In this document: one piece after another, positions 41,816-50,443 of the stretch
How the letters are laid out: each line of letters opens with the position of its first letter
Position numbering within the stretch: position 1 is the stretch's first letter
Source of the DNA: Paracoccus sp. MA
Lineage (GTDB): Bacteria; Pseudomonadota; Alphaproteobacteria; Rhodobacterales; Rhodobacteraceae
DNA: 64,000 bases
Direction of reading: 5' to 3'
NCBI RefSeq assembly: GCF_020990385.1
Contig: NZ_CP087599.1
Coordinates: 310,001-374,000, forward strand
The notes under the pieces: generated by a model
Seen by the model: only the letters and a program-made list of their open reading frames with translations
Told to the model about the DNA's origin: nothing
Databases searched by the model: none
Translations under genes and position numbers: made by a program

Positions 41816-42155
41816 GTGGCCCCGCCTTGCCGGAGGGCCGCCGGCGTGCCCCGCCCTCCTGCGTTTGCGGCCTTCCGCATCCCCCGCCGGCTTTGCCTCC
41901 GCGCCGGTGCCGCCGCCGTCCTGCCCGGGCTTGCCGGCCCAAGGGGGCGTCGCGCCGCGGCCGAGCCTGGAGGCCCTCAGGTCCCGCTTCAGGACCGGGC
42001 CCGGGCTACTCCCCTCCGGTCCTGGCCGCCCTCCTGCCCGGGACGTTCCCCGGAGGGGGACGCCTCATGCCGCGGCCATCCTGCGCACCCCGCCTGCGGC
42101 GGGCATGCGTTTCCCGGCACCGATGCCTGCCTCGCCGCCCCGCCGGAGGCCCGCC

Positions 42156-42653
42156 TCAGGCCGGCTCGACCGCGTCGCGGTTGGCCTCGCTCTCGGCGAT
42201 CTCGGTCAGCAGCTCGTCGGTCTGCGATTCCTCCTCCAGCGTCTGCTCCAGAAGCGCCGCCGCCTCCTTCAGCCCCAGCTGCCGCGCCCATTGCCGCAGC
42301 GTGCCGTAGCGGGCGATCTCGTAATGCTCCACCGCCTGGGCGGCGGCGATCAGCCCGGCATCCAGCGCCGGGGCGCCCTTGAAGGCCGCCAGGACCTCCT
42401 CGCCCTCCTCGATGATGCCGTCGATGGCCGGGCAGGTCTTGCCCCGCGCCGGCTTGCCCAGAAGCTCGAACACCTGCTGCAGCCGCTCCACATGCGTCTC
42501 GCTCTGCTCGCGGTGCTGCTCGAAGGCCTCGCGCAGCCGCTCGGACTGCGCCCCGCGCGCCATCTTCGGCAGCGCCTTCACGATCTGCCGCTCGGCATAA
42601 TAGATGTCCTTCAGCGTGTCGTGGAAAAGATCGTCGAGGACCTTGTCGGGCAT
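42156..42653 (-). CDS. YciE/YciF-family ferritin-like stress protein
   Basis: This 165-residue DUF892 (YciE/YciF) protein is a four-helix ferritin-like bundle with the expected ligands in DIYYAERQIVKALPKM, REAFEQHREQSETHVERL and EHYEIARYG. The start at 42653 has AAGGAGA upstream. The family is induced by osmotic or general stress and may be a ferroxidase-like protein. An EcfG-type promoter stands about 58 bases upstream, so it belongs to the sigma factor's regulon. Confidence 0.9.
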   Translation of the reverse strand: MPDKVLDDLFHDTLKDIYYAERQIVKALPKMARGAQSERLREAFEQHREQSETHVERLQQVFELLGKPARGKTCPAIDGIIEEGEEVLAAFKGAPALDAGLIAAAQAVEHYEIARYGTLRQWARQLGLKEAAALLEQTLEEESQTDELLTEIAESEANRDAVEPA

Positions 42654-42710
42654 CGGATGTCTCCTTCCTGAAAAAAAAACAGCCCCGGAACCCGGAGCCG
42701 CGACGCAATC

Positions 42711-42735
42711 AACAAAACCAAGGCAAAGATGTTCC
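42711..42735 (-). promoter_or_regulatory. EcfG-type promoter upstream of the YciE/YciF-like gene
   Basis: On the minus strand GGAAC (42731-42735), 16 bases, TGTT (42711-42714). Confidence 0.7.
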
Positions 42736-42737
42736 AC

Positions 42738-42762
42738 GGAACAATCAGAAGAGAAAAAGGTT
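42738..42762 (+). promoter_or_regulatory. Second, divergent EcfG-type promoter, antisense to the HxlR gene
   Basis: On the plus strand GGAAC (42738-42742), 16 bases, GGTT (42759-42762). It is back-to-back with the promoter at 42711-42735, the two GGAAC boxes being two bases apart. It points into the 3' end of the HxlR gene on the opposite strand. Confidence 0.5.
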
Positions 42763-43169
42763 CAGGCCCGCGGCTGGGGTGCGGGCGCGGCCGGGCCGGG
42801 GCGGGCCTGCTCGCCCCGCGCCAGGTCGAAGCGCGCCTGCGCGGCCTGTATCGTGCCGATATTCGCCAGCGCCCATTGCGCCAGGGCGCAGACCGGCTCG
42901 CGCAGCGACCGGCCCAGTTCGGTCAGTTCGTAGTCCACGCGCGGCGGGATGCTGGGCGTCACCGTGCGCGACACCAGCCCGTCACGCTCCAGCCCGCGCA
43001 GCGTCAGCGTCAGCATGCGCTGCGAAATGCTGGGAATCTCGCGCCGCAGCTCGTTGAAGCGCCTCGGCCCCTCGGCCAGGACCGAGACGATCAGCAGGCT
43101 CCACTTGTCTCCGATCCGCTGCAGGACGGCGGTAAAGGCCCTGCAACCGAAACTGTCGGGGTCGTGCAT
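42762..43169 (-). CDS. HxlR-family redox-responsive transcriptional regulator
   Basis: This 135-residue winged-helix regulator has the HxlR layout: N-terminal Cys in [20 protein letters not shown], the recognition helix [20 protein letters not shown], and [14 protein letters not shown]. The conserved N-terminal Cys is used by relatives (HypR, QorR, YodB) to sense quinones or disulfide stress. It is divergent from an azoreductase gene, as YodB is from azoR1, so it probably represses that gene until electrophiles appear. The C-terminal 25 residues are an Ala/Pro-rich tail. Confidence 0.88.
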   Translation of the reverse strand: MHDPDSFGCRAFTAVLQRIGDKWSLLIVSVLAEGPRRFNELRREIPSISQRMLTLTLRGLERDGLVSRTVTPSIPPRVDYELTELGRSLREPVCALAQWALANIGTIQAAQARFDLARGEQARPGPAAPAPQPRA

Positions 43170-43209
43170 GGGAAGATCCTCCGGTTACCTCTGTGCGACC
43201 ATGGCACAG

Positions 43210-43269
43210 CCATGTAAGCGCGGCACAGGATTGTGCCTTCTTGCGGCCGGCCGCATGCCGGTTACATGG
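43210..43269. promoter_or_regulatory. Dyad sequences in the hxlR/azoR divergent region
   Basis: GGCACA (43222-43227) and TGTGCC (43232-43237) form a perfect 6-bp dyad. CCATGTAA (43210-43217) and TTACATGG (43262-43269) form a second, wider one. Either could be the HxlR operator in the 137-base gap. Confidence 0.45.
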
Positions 43270-43306
43270 GAAGCCGCAGTATATATTCCATACCTAGGAG
43301 GCAATA

Positions 43307-43855
43307 GTGACCATCCTGCATATCGACAGCAGCATCACCGGCGAAAACAGCGTCAGCCGCGCGGTCAGCCGGGCCATCGTGGACAAGCTGGCCGCCGGGC
43401 GGCCGGATGCCCGCGTCGTGCACCGCGATCTTGCCCGCCATCCGCTGCCGCACCTGACGCTGGACGCCCTGGCCGACGCATCCGTGCTCGAGGAGTTTCT
43501 GGAGGCCGAGACGGTGGTGATCGGCGCGCCGATGTACAATTTCACCCTGCCCAGCCAGCTGAAGGCCTGGATCGACCGCGTCGTGGTTTCCGGCCGGACC
43601 TTCCGCTATACCGAGGCCGGGCCGGAGGGGCTGGCCAAGGGCAAGCGCGTGATCGTCGCCCTGGCGCGCGGCGGCTTCTACAGCGAGCATCCGGCCGCGG
43701 CGCTGGAGCATCTGGAGACCTATCTGCGCTCGGTATTCGGCTTCATCGGCATCGCGCCGGAATTCGTCATGGCCGACGGGGTGAATCTGGGCCCCGAGCA
43801 GCGGCAGGCCGCCATCGAGCAGGCCCTGGGCCAGACCCTGGAACTGGCGGCCTGA
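43307..43855 (+). CDS. azoR: FMN-dependent NADH azoreductase (quinone reductase)
   Basis: This 182-residue flavodoxin-fold enzyme has the FMN phosphate motif DSSITGENSVSRAVS, the flavin-binding PMYNFTLPSQLKAWIDRV and ARGGFYS. AzoR enzymes reduce quinones and azo compounds by two electrons with NADH. The start is GTG at 43307 with TAGGAGG six bases before it. It is controlled in all likelihood by the divergent HxlR gene. Substrates in the cell may be quinones from catechol oxidation, which would fit the neighbouring aromatic pathways. Confidence 0.9.
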   Translation: MTILHIDSSITGENSVSRAVSRAIVDKLAAGRPDARVVHRDLARHPLPHLTLDALADASVLEEFLEAETVVIGAPMYNFTLPSQLKAWIDRVVVSGRTFRYTEAGPEGLAKGKRVIVALARGGFYSEHPAAALEHLETYLRSVFGFIGIAPEFVMADGVNLGPEQRQAAIEQALGQTLELAA

Positions 43856-43956
43856 TCGCGATGCGGCCCGGCAGGCGCCGGGCCCGTCCCGGCGGCGGGG
43901 ACGGATGCCGGCCCAGCCTTGCCGCATGACGCGAGGGCCCGCCCCCCCGCCGCGGG

Positions 43957-45897
43957 TCAGCCGCGGATGCCGGTGGCGAACATCGGCCCGCCGCGCCAGC
44001 GCGGGAAGCCGTAGCCGTGGATCTCGACCAGATCGATATCGGCAGGCGCCTGCGCGATGCCCTCCTCCAGGATCGCCTGCCCCTCGGCGGCCATTTCGGC
44101 GACAAGGGCCTGGGCGATCTCGTCGCGGCTCATCGCCGGGCCGGGCCGGATTTGGCCCGCCAGCAGTTCGGCCACCGCCGGGGAAGGCTGCGGCCTGCGT
44201 TCGCCCGGGGCATAGTCATACCAGCCGCCGCCGGTCTTCTGGCCCTTGCGGCCGGCGCGCACCAGGATGTCGCCCAGCGTCTCGGGCACCTCCTGCCCCG
44301 CCGCCCGCGCGCCCTCGCGCTGCAGGAAGGCGATGTCGAGCCCGCCCAGATCCTGCGCCTCGAACGGGCCCATGGCAAAGCCATAGCCGCGCATGGCGGC
44401 GTCGATTTCTGCGATCGGCACGCCCTTGCGGACCAGCGCCTCGGCCGCGGCGCGATAGCGTTTCAGGATACGGTTGCCGATGAAGCCCTCGCAGATGCCG
44501 GCGCGGACCGGGATCTTCTTCAGCAGCCGCGCCAGCGCGAAGCCGGTGGCCAAGGTGCGGTCCGAGGTTTCCGGCGCGGGCACGATCTCCAGGAGCTTCA
44601 TCACATTGGCCGGGCTGAAGAAATGCAGGCCAATGAAACGCTTGGGGTTGGGCAGCCCCTCGGCGATGGCGCGCGGATCGAGATAGGAGGTATTGGTCGC
44701 CAGCACCGCATCCGGGCGGCAGACCCGGGCGAGTTGCTCGAACACGGCGCGCTTGACGCCGATTTCCTCGAACACCGCCTCGATGACCAGATCGGCATCG
44801 GCGAGGCTGGCGTAATCCGTCGTCCCGGTGACGCCGGCCGCCAGGGCCTCGGCCTGCGCCTCGGTCAGCTTGCCGCGCTTGACGCCGCCCGCGAAGATGC
44901 CGCGCAGATTGGCAAGGCCGCGCGCCACCGCCTCGTCGTCGCGCTCGACCAGGGTGACGGGCAGGCCAGCCTCGCGCAGGGCGGCGCCGATCCCCGCGCC
45001 CATGGTGCCGCCGCCGATGACCGCCGCGCGGCGCAGGGGCAAGGGGTCCACCTCGCGCAGGGCGGCCGGGCGCAGCGCGGCGCGCTCGGCGAAGAAGACA
45101 TGGCGCAGCGCCGCCGCCTGATCCGAGCCGCGCAGTTCCAGGAAGGTCTGGCGCTCGAAGGCCATGGCCTCGGCGAAGGGCGCCTCGACGGCCTTGCGCA
45201 GGCAGGCCAGCGCCCGCAGCGGCGCGGCAGCGCCCTTGGCGGCTTTGGCCACGGCCTTCTCCTGCTCGGCCCAGAAACCGGCATCGGGCGCGGCGACGGG
45301 ACGGGCCGAGACCGGCGCGGGCAAGGGCCGGGCCAGCGCCTGCCGGGCGAAGGCTGTGGCGCCTTCCAGCAGGTCGCCCTCGATCACCGCATCGACCAGC
45401 CCGGCGGCGAGGGCCTTCGGCGCGCGCATCGGCCGGCCCGAAGTGACCAGCTCCACCGCCAGCGCGGCCCCGGCAAGGCGCGGGGTGCGCACCGTGCCCG
45501 AGGCGCCGGGAACGATGCCCAGGCTCACCTCGGGCAGGCCGACCGAGGCGTCGGGGGCGGCCACCCGGAAGCGGCAGCCCATCGCCACCTCGAACCCGCC
45601 GCCCAGGGCCGAGCCGTGGATGGCCGCGACCCAAGGCTTTTGCGCAGCCTCGATCCGGTCCACCAGATCGTGCAGGTGCGGCGGCTGCGGCGGCTTGCCG
45701 AATTCGGTCACATCGGCCCCGGCGATGAAGGTGCGACCGGCGCAGATTAGCACCACCGCCGCGACCTGTGGGTCCGCGTCCAGCATGTCCACGGCATCCC
45801 ACAGCCCCTGCCGGAGCGCCTGGCTCAGCGCGTTGACCGGCGGGTTGTCCACGGTGACGATGGCGATTTCCCCTTGGCGGGCGATGGTGACGGTCAT
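43957..45897 (-). CDS. Enoyl-CoA hydratase / 3-hydroxyacyl-CoA dehydrogenase fusion
   Basis: This 646-residue two-domain enzyme has a hydratase/isomerase domain in residues 1-190 (oxyanion GSALGGGFEVAMGC, catalytic Glu in GLPEVSLGIVPGASGT) and a dehydrogenase domain from about 290 (AAVIGGGTMGAGIGAALREA; NTSYLDPRAIAEGL; GLHFFSPANVMKLLEIV; EGFIGNRI). It is shorter than FadB but like FadJ-type fusions of alphaproteobacteria. No separate paaF or paaH is in the window, so it may carry out those beta-oxidation steps for phenylacetate (inference). It lies 4 bases after livF. Confidence 0.87.
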   Translation of the reverse strand: MTVTIARQGEIAIVTVDNPPVNALSQALRQGLWDAVDMLDADPQVAAVVLICAGRTFIAGADVTEFGKPPQPPHLHDLVDRIEAAQKPWVAAIHGSALGGGFEVAMGCRFRVAAPDASVGLPEVSLGIVPGASGTVRTPRLAGAALAVELVTSGRPMRAPKALAAGLVDAVIEGDLLEGATAFARQALARPLPAPVSARPVAAPDAGFWAEQEKAVAKAAKGAAAPLRALACLRKAVEAPFAEAMAFERQTFLELRGSDQAAALRHVFFAERAALRPAALREVDPLPLRRAAVIGGGTMGAGIGAALREAGLPVTLVERDDEAVARGLANLRGIFAGGVKRGKLTEAQAEALAAGVTGTTDYASLADADLVIEAVFEEIGVKRAVFEQLARVCRPDAVLATNTSYLDPRAIAEGLPNPKRFIGLHFFSPANVMKLLEIVPAPETSDRTLATGFALARLLKKIPVRAGICEGFIGNRILKRYRAAAEALVRKGVPIAEIDAAMRGYGFAMGPFEAQDLGGLDIAFLQREGARAAGQEVPETLGDILVRAGRKGQKTGGGWYDYAPGERRPQPSPAVAELLAGQIRPGPAMSRDEIAQALVAEMAAEGQAILEEGIAQAPADIDLVEIHGYGFPRWRGGPMFATGIRG

Positions 45898-45901
45898 TTC
45901 C

Positions 45902-46603
45902 TCAGATCCCCAGATAGGCTTCGCGGATGCGCGGATCGGCGATCAGTTCCGCCGCCGGTCCCTGCATTGTGATGCGGCCGGTTTCCATGACATAGCCCCG
46001 GTCGGCAATCTTCAAGGCGCCGAAGGCGTTCTGCTCGACCAGCAGCACGGTGACGCCAAGCGCCTTGAGCCCGCTGACCACGTCGAAGATCTGCTGGACG
46101 ATGATCGGCGCCAGGCCCATCGAGGGCTCGTCCAGAAGCAGGCAGGACGGCCGGCCCATCAGCGCCCGCGCCATGGCCAGCATCTGCTGCTGGCCGCCCG
46201 ACAGCCCGCCGGCCGCCAGGTTGCGCTTTTCGCGCAGGATCGGGAACATCTGGAACGCGTCCTGCATATCCTTTTCCACCCGGTCGTCGCTGTAGAGGAA
46301 GGCGCCGAGGCGCAGGTTCTCCTCGACCGTGAGGTTGGTGAAGATCTGCCGGCCCTCGGGCGATTGCGTCAGCCCGCGCGCCGGGCGGCGATGCGCCGGC
46401 ACCCCGGCCAGCGGCTCGCCCCGGAAGGTGATCTGCCCGGCCGAGACCGGCTGCACGCCCGAGAGGCAGCGCAGCAGCGTGGTCTTGCCCGCGCCGTTGG
46501 CGCCGACCACGGTGACGATCTCGCCGGAATCGACATGCAGGTCGATGCCGTGCAAGACCTCGATGCGCCCATAGCGCGAGCGCAAGCCCTCAACCGTCAG
46601 CAT
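45902..46603 (-). CDS. livF: Branched-chain/aromatic acid ABC transporter ATPase LivF
   Basis: This 233-residue ATPase of the LivF type has GANGAGKTTLL, LSGGQQQMLAMARAL and LLLDEPSMGLAP. The ATG at 46603 has AGGAGG six bases upstream. It overlaps livG by 14 bases. The operon livK-H-M-G-F lies between paaN and a beta-oxidation enzyme, so an aromatic acid such as phenylacetate is as likely a substrate as branched-chain amino acids. Confidence 0.88.
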   Translation of the reverse strand: MLTVEGLRSRYGRIEVLHGIDLHVDSGEIVTVVGANGAGKTTLLRCLSGVQPVSAGQITFRGEPLAGVPAHRRPARGLTQSPEGRQIFTNLTVEENLRLGAFLYSDDRVEKDMQDAFQMFPILREKRNLAAGGLSGGQQQMLAMARALMGRPSCLLLDEPSMGLAPIIVQQIFDVVSGLKALGVTVLLVEQNAFGALKIADRGYVMETGRITMQGPAAELIADPRIREAYLGI

Positions 46604-47369
46604 CGGCACCCTCCTCGGTTCCCAGATAGGCGGCGATCACCGCCGGGTTGCGGCTGACCTCGGCCGGCGCACCCTCGGCGATCTTCTCGCCATGGTCCAG
46701 CACCACGATATGGCTGGAAATGCGCATGACCATCTTCATGTCGTGCTCGACCAGCAGGATGGCGGTGCCGGATGCCGCGACCTCGGCGATCAGGTGGTCG
46801 ATCTCCTCGGTCTCGACGGCGTTGCAGCCGGCCGCCGGCTCGTCGAGCAGCAGCACCTTGGGCTTCATCGCCAGCGCGCGGGCGATCTCCAGCCGCTTGA
46901 GCGAGCCATAGGACAGGTTCCCCGCCTCGCGATCCGCCGCCCGCTCCAGCCCGACCCGGGCCAGAAGCGCGCGCGCACCCGCATCGGCCGCCCGCGCCCG
47001 GCGGCGCGAGGCGGGCAGGTGCAGCAGGTCGGCCAGCACCGCCCCCCGCTCCTGCAGGTGAAAGCCCGAGATGGCGTTTTCCAGCACCGTCATGTTCTGG
47101 AAGATCTGCAGGTTCTGGAAGGTGCGCGACATGCCGCGGCTGGCCAGCCGGAACGGCGCCATGCCGGTCACGTCCTCGCCTTCCAGCACCACCCCGCCCG
47201 AGCCGGGCTGATAGACGCCCGAGATCATGTTGAACAGCGTGGTCTTGCCGGCGCCGTTCGGGCCGATGACCGAGACGATCTCGCCCGGCTCGACCTTGAA
47301 GCTGACATCGTTCACGGCCTTGATGCCGCCGAAGCTGATGCCCAGACCTTCGACCGAAAGCAGCGTCAT
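46590..47369 (-). CDS. livG: Branched-chain/aromatic acid ABC transporter ATPase LivG
   Basis: This 259-residue ATPase of the LivG type has GPNGAGKTTLFNMISG, LSYGSLKRLEIARAL, LLLDEPAAGCN and the C-terminal switch region LLVEHDMKMVM. It pairs with LivF on the cytoplasmic face. In the LivG family the Walker B Gly-Cys-Asn stretch is usually GLN or GMN; the Cys is a mild variation. The start lies just after livM, with a four-base overlap. Confidence 0.88.
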   Translation of the reverse strand: MTLLSVEGLGISFGGIKAVNDVSFKVEPGEIVSVIGPNGAGKTTLFNMISGVYQPGSGGVVLEGEDVTGMAPFRLASRGMSRTFQNLQIFQNMTVLENAISGFHLQERGAVLADLLHLPASRRRARAADAGARALLARVGLERAADREAGNLSYGSLKRLEIARALAMKPKVLLLDEPAAGCNAVETEEIDHLIAEVAASGTAILLVEHDMKMVMRISSHIVVLDHGEKIAEGAPAEVSRNPAVIAAYLGTEEGADADG

Positions 47370-48325
47370 TCGTCCCTCCCCCTCAGCTTGCGCAGGACCG
47401 AGGGCAAAAGCCCCTCGCGCAGGAAGATCATCACCAGCATCATCACCAGGCCCAGCACCAGCTGCTCGTATTCGGCAAAGACGGTCAGCGCCTGCGGCAG
47501 CAGCGTCAGGATGCCGGCGCCGAAGATCGCGCCCAGCACCGAACCGGCGCCGCCCAGCACGGCCATGGTCACCATCTCGATCGAATGCATGAAGCCGGCG
47601 ACATCGGGGGTGATGAACTTGTTCTGCAACGCCACCAGCGAGCCCGCGACCGAGGCATAGACGGCCGAGATGACGAAGGCCTGCAGCTTGACCCGGGCCA
47701 CGTCGATGCCGACGGTGCCGGCGGCGATCTCGGACCCGTGCAGCGCGCGCAGCGCCCGGCCGCTGGGGCTTTGATGCAGGTTCAGCGCCAGCCAGGCGCC
47801 GGCCAGCAGCACGAGCCCGCAGAAGAAATACCAGAACTGGCCGTTGGTCAGATCCAGCCCCCAGTCTTTCAGCAGCCCGCGCAGGCCAAGCTCGGGCACG
47901 GCGATGCCGTCGGGGCCGCCGGTCAGCTGGCGCTCGTTGTTCAGCACCATCGAGACGAGGATGCCGAAGCCCAGCGTGGCCACGGCGAGGTAATAGCCCT
48001 TGAGCCGCAGGATCGGCCGGCCGACCAGATAGGCCAGCACGCCCGAGATCGCCGCGCCCAGCACCACGGCCAGCGACGGATGCAGGCCCAGATGCGTCGG
48101 CGCCAGCGCGCAGGCATAGCCGCCGATGCCGGCGAACCCGGCATGGCCCAGGCTGATCTGCCCGGCATAGCCGGTCAGGATGACGATGCCGGTCACGGCC
48201 AGCCCGTTGACGAAGATCAGCGCGCCGACCCGGTAATAATAGCCCGAGGGAAAGAAGAAGGGCGTCACCGCGATCAGCGCGGCCAGCACCAGCAAAGTGG
48301 CGGATTTGGCGGTCAGTTTCGGCAT
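47366..48325 (-). CDS. livM: Branched-chain/aromatic acid ABC permease LivM
   Basis: This 319-residue polytopic permease has the LivM signature GYAGQISLGHAGFAGIGGYACA and GLVALQNKFITPDVAGF-like endings. The ATG at 48325 shares one base with the livH stop (TGATG). It forms the membrane channel with LivH. Confidence 0.88.
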   Translation of the reverse strand: MPKLTAKSATLLVLAALIAVTPFFFPSGYYYRVGALIFVNGLAVTGIVILTGYAGQISLGHAGFAGIGGYACALAPTHLGLHPSLAVVLGAAISGVLAYLVGRPILRLKGYYLAVATLGFGILVSMVLNNERQLTGGPDGIAVPELGLRGLLKDWGLDLTNGQFWYFFCGLVLLAGAWLALNLHQSPSGRALRALHGSEIAAGTVGIDVARVKLQAFVISAVYASVAGSLVALQNKFITPDVAGFMHSIEMVTMAVLGGAGSVLGAIFGAGILTLLPQALTVFAEYEQLVLGLVMMLVMIFLREGLLPSVLRKLRGRDE

Positions 48326-49197
48326 CACACCCGCTCCGTCGATTTGCGGCCGAACAGGCCCTGCGGCATGAAGAACAGCACCAGCAGGATCACCACGAAG
48401 GCCGCGGCCTCCTTGTAGGTCGAGGAGAGGTAGCCCGCCGTCAGCGCCTCGATCAGCCCGATCAGGAAACCGCCGGCCAGCGCGCCCTTGGGATTGCCCA
48501 TGCCGCCCAGCATGGCGCCGGCAAAGCCCTTCAGCGCAAAGCCGATGCCGACGTTATAGGCGGTCAGCGTGATCGGCGTCGCCAGCACCCCGGCCAGCGC
48601 GCCGATCCCGGCCGACAGCGCGAAGGACAGCGTCATGACGAAATTGGTGTTGATGCCGACCAGTTGCGCCGCCAGCCGGTTGTTCGAGGTCGCCAGCACC
48701 GCCCGGCCCAGAAGCGTACGGGTGAAGAACAGCCACAGCCCGGCAAAGACCACCAGCGCGCCGCCGATCACCCACAGGCTTTGCGGCTGGATCGTCGCGC
48801 CGCCGATGCGCAGCGGCGTGTCGCCCGAAAAGGCGGGGAAACTGTGGATCTGCTTGTCGAACACCAGCTGCGCCGCGCCCTGCAGAAAGACCGAGGCGCC
48901 GATGGTGATGATGATCAGCGACACGACCGGCGCGCCGCGCGCCGGCTCGATGGCCAGCTTGTTGATGGCGACCCCCAGCGCCGCGGTGGCGACGATGGCG
49001 ATCAGCGCCGCCAGCGGCAGCGGCAGGCCGGCGGCATGGGCGAACCATGTGATCATGCCGCCCAGCATGACGAACTCACCCTGGGCGAAGTTCACCACGT
49101 CCGAGGCGTTGTAGATGATCGTGAAACCAAGGGCGACCAGCGCATAGACCGCGCCCACCGTCAGCCCTGAAAACAGGAATTGCAGAAGTTCAGACAT
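48325..49197 (-). CDS. livH: Branched-chain/aromatic acid ABC permease LivH
   Basis: This 290-residue permease has the LivH opening LLQFLFSGLTVGAVYALVALG and NASDVVNFAQGEFVMLGGMI. AMLGGMGNPKGALAGGFLIG lies near the C-terminus. It follows livK after 67 bases that hold a stable hairpin. Confidence 0.88.
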   Translation of the reverse strand: MSELLQFLFSGLTVGAVYALVALGFTIIYNASDVVNFAQGEFVMLGGMITWFAHAAGLPLPLAALIAIVATAALGVAINKLAIEPARGAPVVSLIIITIGASVFLQGAAQLVFDKQIHSFPAFSGDTPLRIGGATIQPQSLWVIGGALVVFAGLWLFFTRTLLGRAVLATSNNRLAAQLVGINTNFVMTLSFALSAGIGALAGVLATPITLTAYNVGIGFALKGFAGAMLGGMGNPKGALAGGFLIGLIEALTAGYLSSTYKEAAAFVVILLVLFFMPQGLFGRKSTERV

Positions 49198-49236
49198 GCC
49201 GAGGCTCTCTGGCTGGGCTCTCCCGAGCGGGCGGAA

Positions 49237-49258
49237 GCGGTCCCCCTGCGGGGACCGC
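49237..49258 (-). terminator. Intra-operon hairpin between livK and livH
   Basis: GCGGTCCCC (49237-49245), loop CTGC, GGGGACCGC (49250-49258) is a perfect 9-bp stem just after the livK stop. There is no T-tract, so it may be an mRNA-stabilising or attenuating hairpin that keeps binding protein in excess over permease, as is common in such operons. Confidence 0.6.
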
Positions 49259-49264
49259 GCGGGT

Positions 49265-50410
49265 TCATTCGACGATGGACCAGCTGCCGTCCTTGACCTC
49301 CAGCATGCGGAAGGCCGACAGGTCCAGCCCCAGATGGTCCTCGGGGGTCATGGTGTAGATGCCGGTCGTGCCCGCCAGCCCCGAGGTCTGTTCCAGCGCG
49401 TCGCGGATCGCCTCGGGCTCGGCCGAGCCGGCGCGCGTCACCGCATCGACCAACAGGGCGAAACCGTCATGGGCATAGCCGCCGAAGGTGCCGACCGGCT
49501 CCTTGAACTTGCCCTCATAGGCGGCCTTGTAGGCCGTCACCACCGGCTTTTGCGGATCGTCCTCGGCCAAGAGGTCCGCGACCAGCAGCGCGGTGCCGGG
49601 CAGGCGCACGCCCTCGGCGGCCTCCTTGCCGGCCAGCTCGATGAACCCGTCCGAGGCGACGCCATGCGACTGGTAAAGCGGCAGCTCGATGCCCAGCTGG
49701 CGATAGTTGCGGGTCACGATGGACGGGCCCTGGCCGAAGCCCGGATTCAGCACCGCCTGCACGCCCGCCGTGTTGCGGATCTTGGTCAGCTGCGCCGTCA
49801 TGTCGGCGTCCTTGGGGTCGTAGGTCTCGTCCGCGGCGATCTCGATGCCGTATTCGCCGACCACGTCCTTGCACTGCGCCTGCATCGAGGCGCCGAAGCC
49901 GTCGGTGCCCGAGATCATGCCGATCTTCTGGATGCCGCTCTTTTGCATGTCCTCGAAGATCTTCTGGCAGGCCATGCGGTCGGTATGCGGCGTCTTGAAG
50001 GTGAAGGGCTTGACGGGCTGGACGATGTCGATGGCGCCGGCCAGCGAGATGAAGGGGATCTCGGCGTCCTCGGCCACCGACAGGATCGACATCGAGGTGC
50101 CGGTGGTGGTGCCGCCGATGATGGCCTGCACCTCGTCATCCTCGATCAGGCGGGTGGCGAAGGTACGCGCCTTGTTGGCGTCGCCGCCGTCGTCGTAAAG
50201 CACCAGCGCGATCTCTTCGCCGTTGATGCCGCCCTTGGCGTTCAGCTCTTCGACCAGCATCTGCAGGGTCTTGGCCTCGGGATCGCCCAGGAAGGCGGCC
50301 GGGCCGGTGGCCGAGACCGAGGCGCCGATCCTGATCTCGGCGCTGGCGGCAGAGGCCAGGCCAAGCGCGATCAGCGCCGCCGGAACGGTCGTCATCAGGA
50401 TATTCTTCAT
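49265..50410 (-). CDS. livK: Periplasmic binding protein for the Liv-type importer
   Basis: This 381-residue protein has a signal peptide (MKNILMTTVPAALIALGLAS then AASA) and the type I periplasmic fold: IRIGASVSATGPAAFLGDPE, IGGTTTGTSMSILSVAE and FGGYAHDGFALLVDAV. Members bind branched-chain amino acids, amides, urea or aromatic acids. It starts 34 bases after the paaN stop in the same direction, so phenylacetate or a related aromatic acid is the likely ligand here. A proof from sequence alone is not possible. Confidence 0.85.
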   Translation of the reverse strand: MKNILMTTVPAALIALGLASAASAEIRIGASVSATGPAAFLGDPEAKTLQMLVEELNAKGGINGEEIALVLYDDGGDANKARTFATRLIEDDEVQAIIGGTTTGTSMSILSVAEDAEIPFISLAGAIDIVQPVKPFTFKTPHTDRMACQKIFEDMQKSGIQKIGMISGTDGFGASMQAQCKDVVGEYGIEIAADETYDPKDADMTAQLTKIRNTAGVQAVLNPGFGQGPSIVTRNYRQLGIELPLYQSHGVASDGFIELAGKEAAEGVRLPGTALLVADLLAEDDPQKPVVTAYKAAYEGKFKEPVGTFGGYAHDGFALLVDAVTRAGSAEPEAIRDALEQTSGLAGTTGIYTMTPEDHLGLDLSAFRMLEVKDGSWSIVE

Positions 50411-50443
50411 GGTTTGTTTCCTCCCAGAAACGAGTTGACTTGG

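Larger units (their letters stand above)
41258..42155. other. 900-base region with an orphan stress promoter and no convincing gene
   Basis: This long, extremely GC-rich stretch lies between the sigma gene and the YciE/YciF-like gene (convergent). Long open frames on both strands are Arg/Pro/Ala-rich with no motif or ribosome site. It has four GGAAC copies between 41347 and 41405 (one forming a good EcfG-type promoter), a 14-base repeat twice at 41667-41694 and another 14-base unit three times at 41774-41815. A non-coding RNA from the orphan promoter is possible. Confidence 0.5.

Noticed and set aside
41307..41942. 211-codon minus-strand frame after the sigma gene
   Set aside because: Arg/Pro/Gly-rich, no start signal, and it crosses repeat DNA; treated as non-coding.
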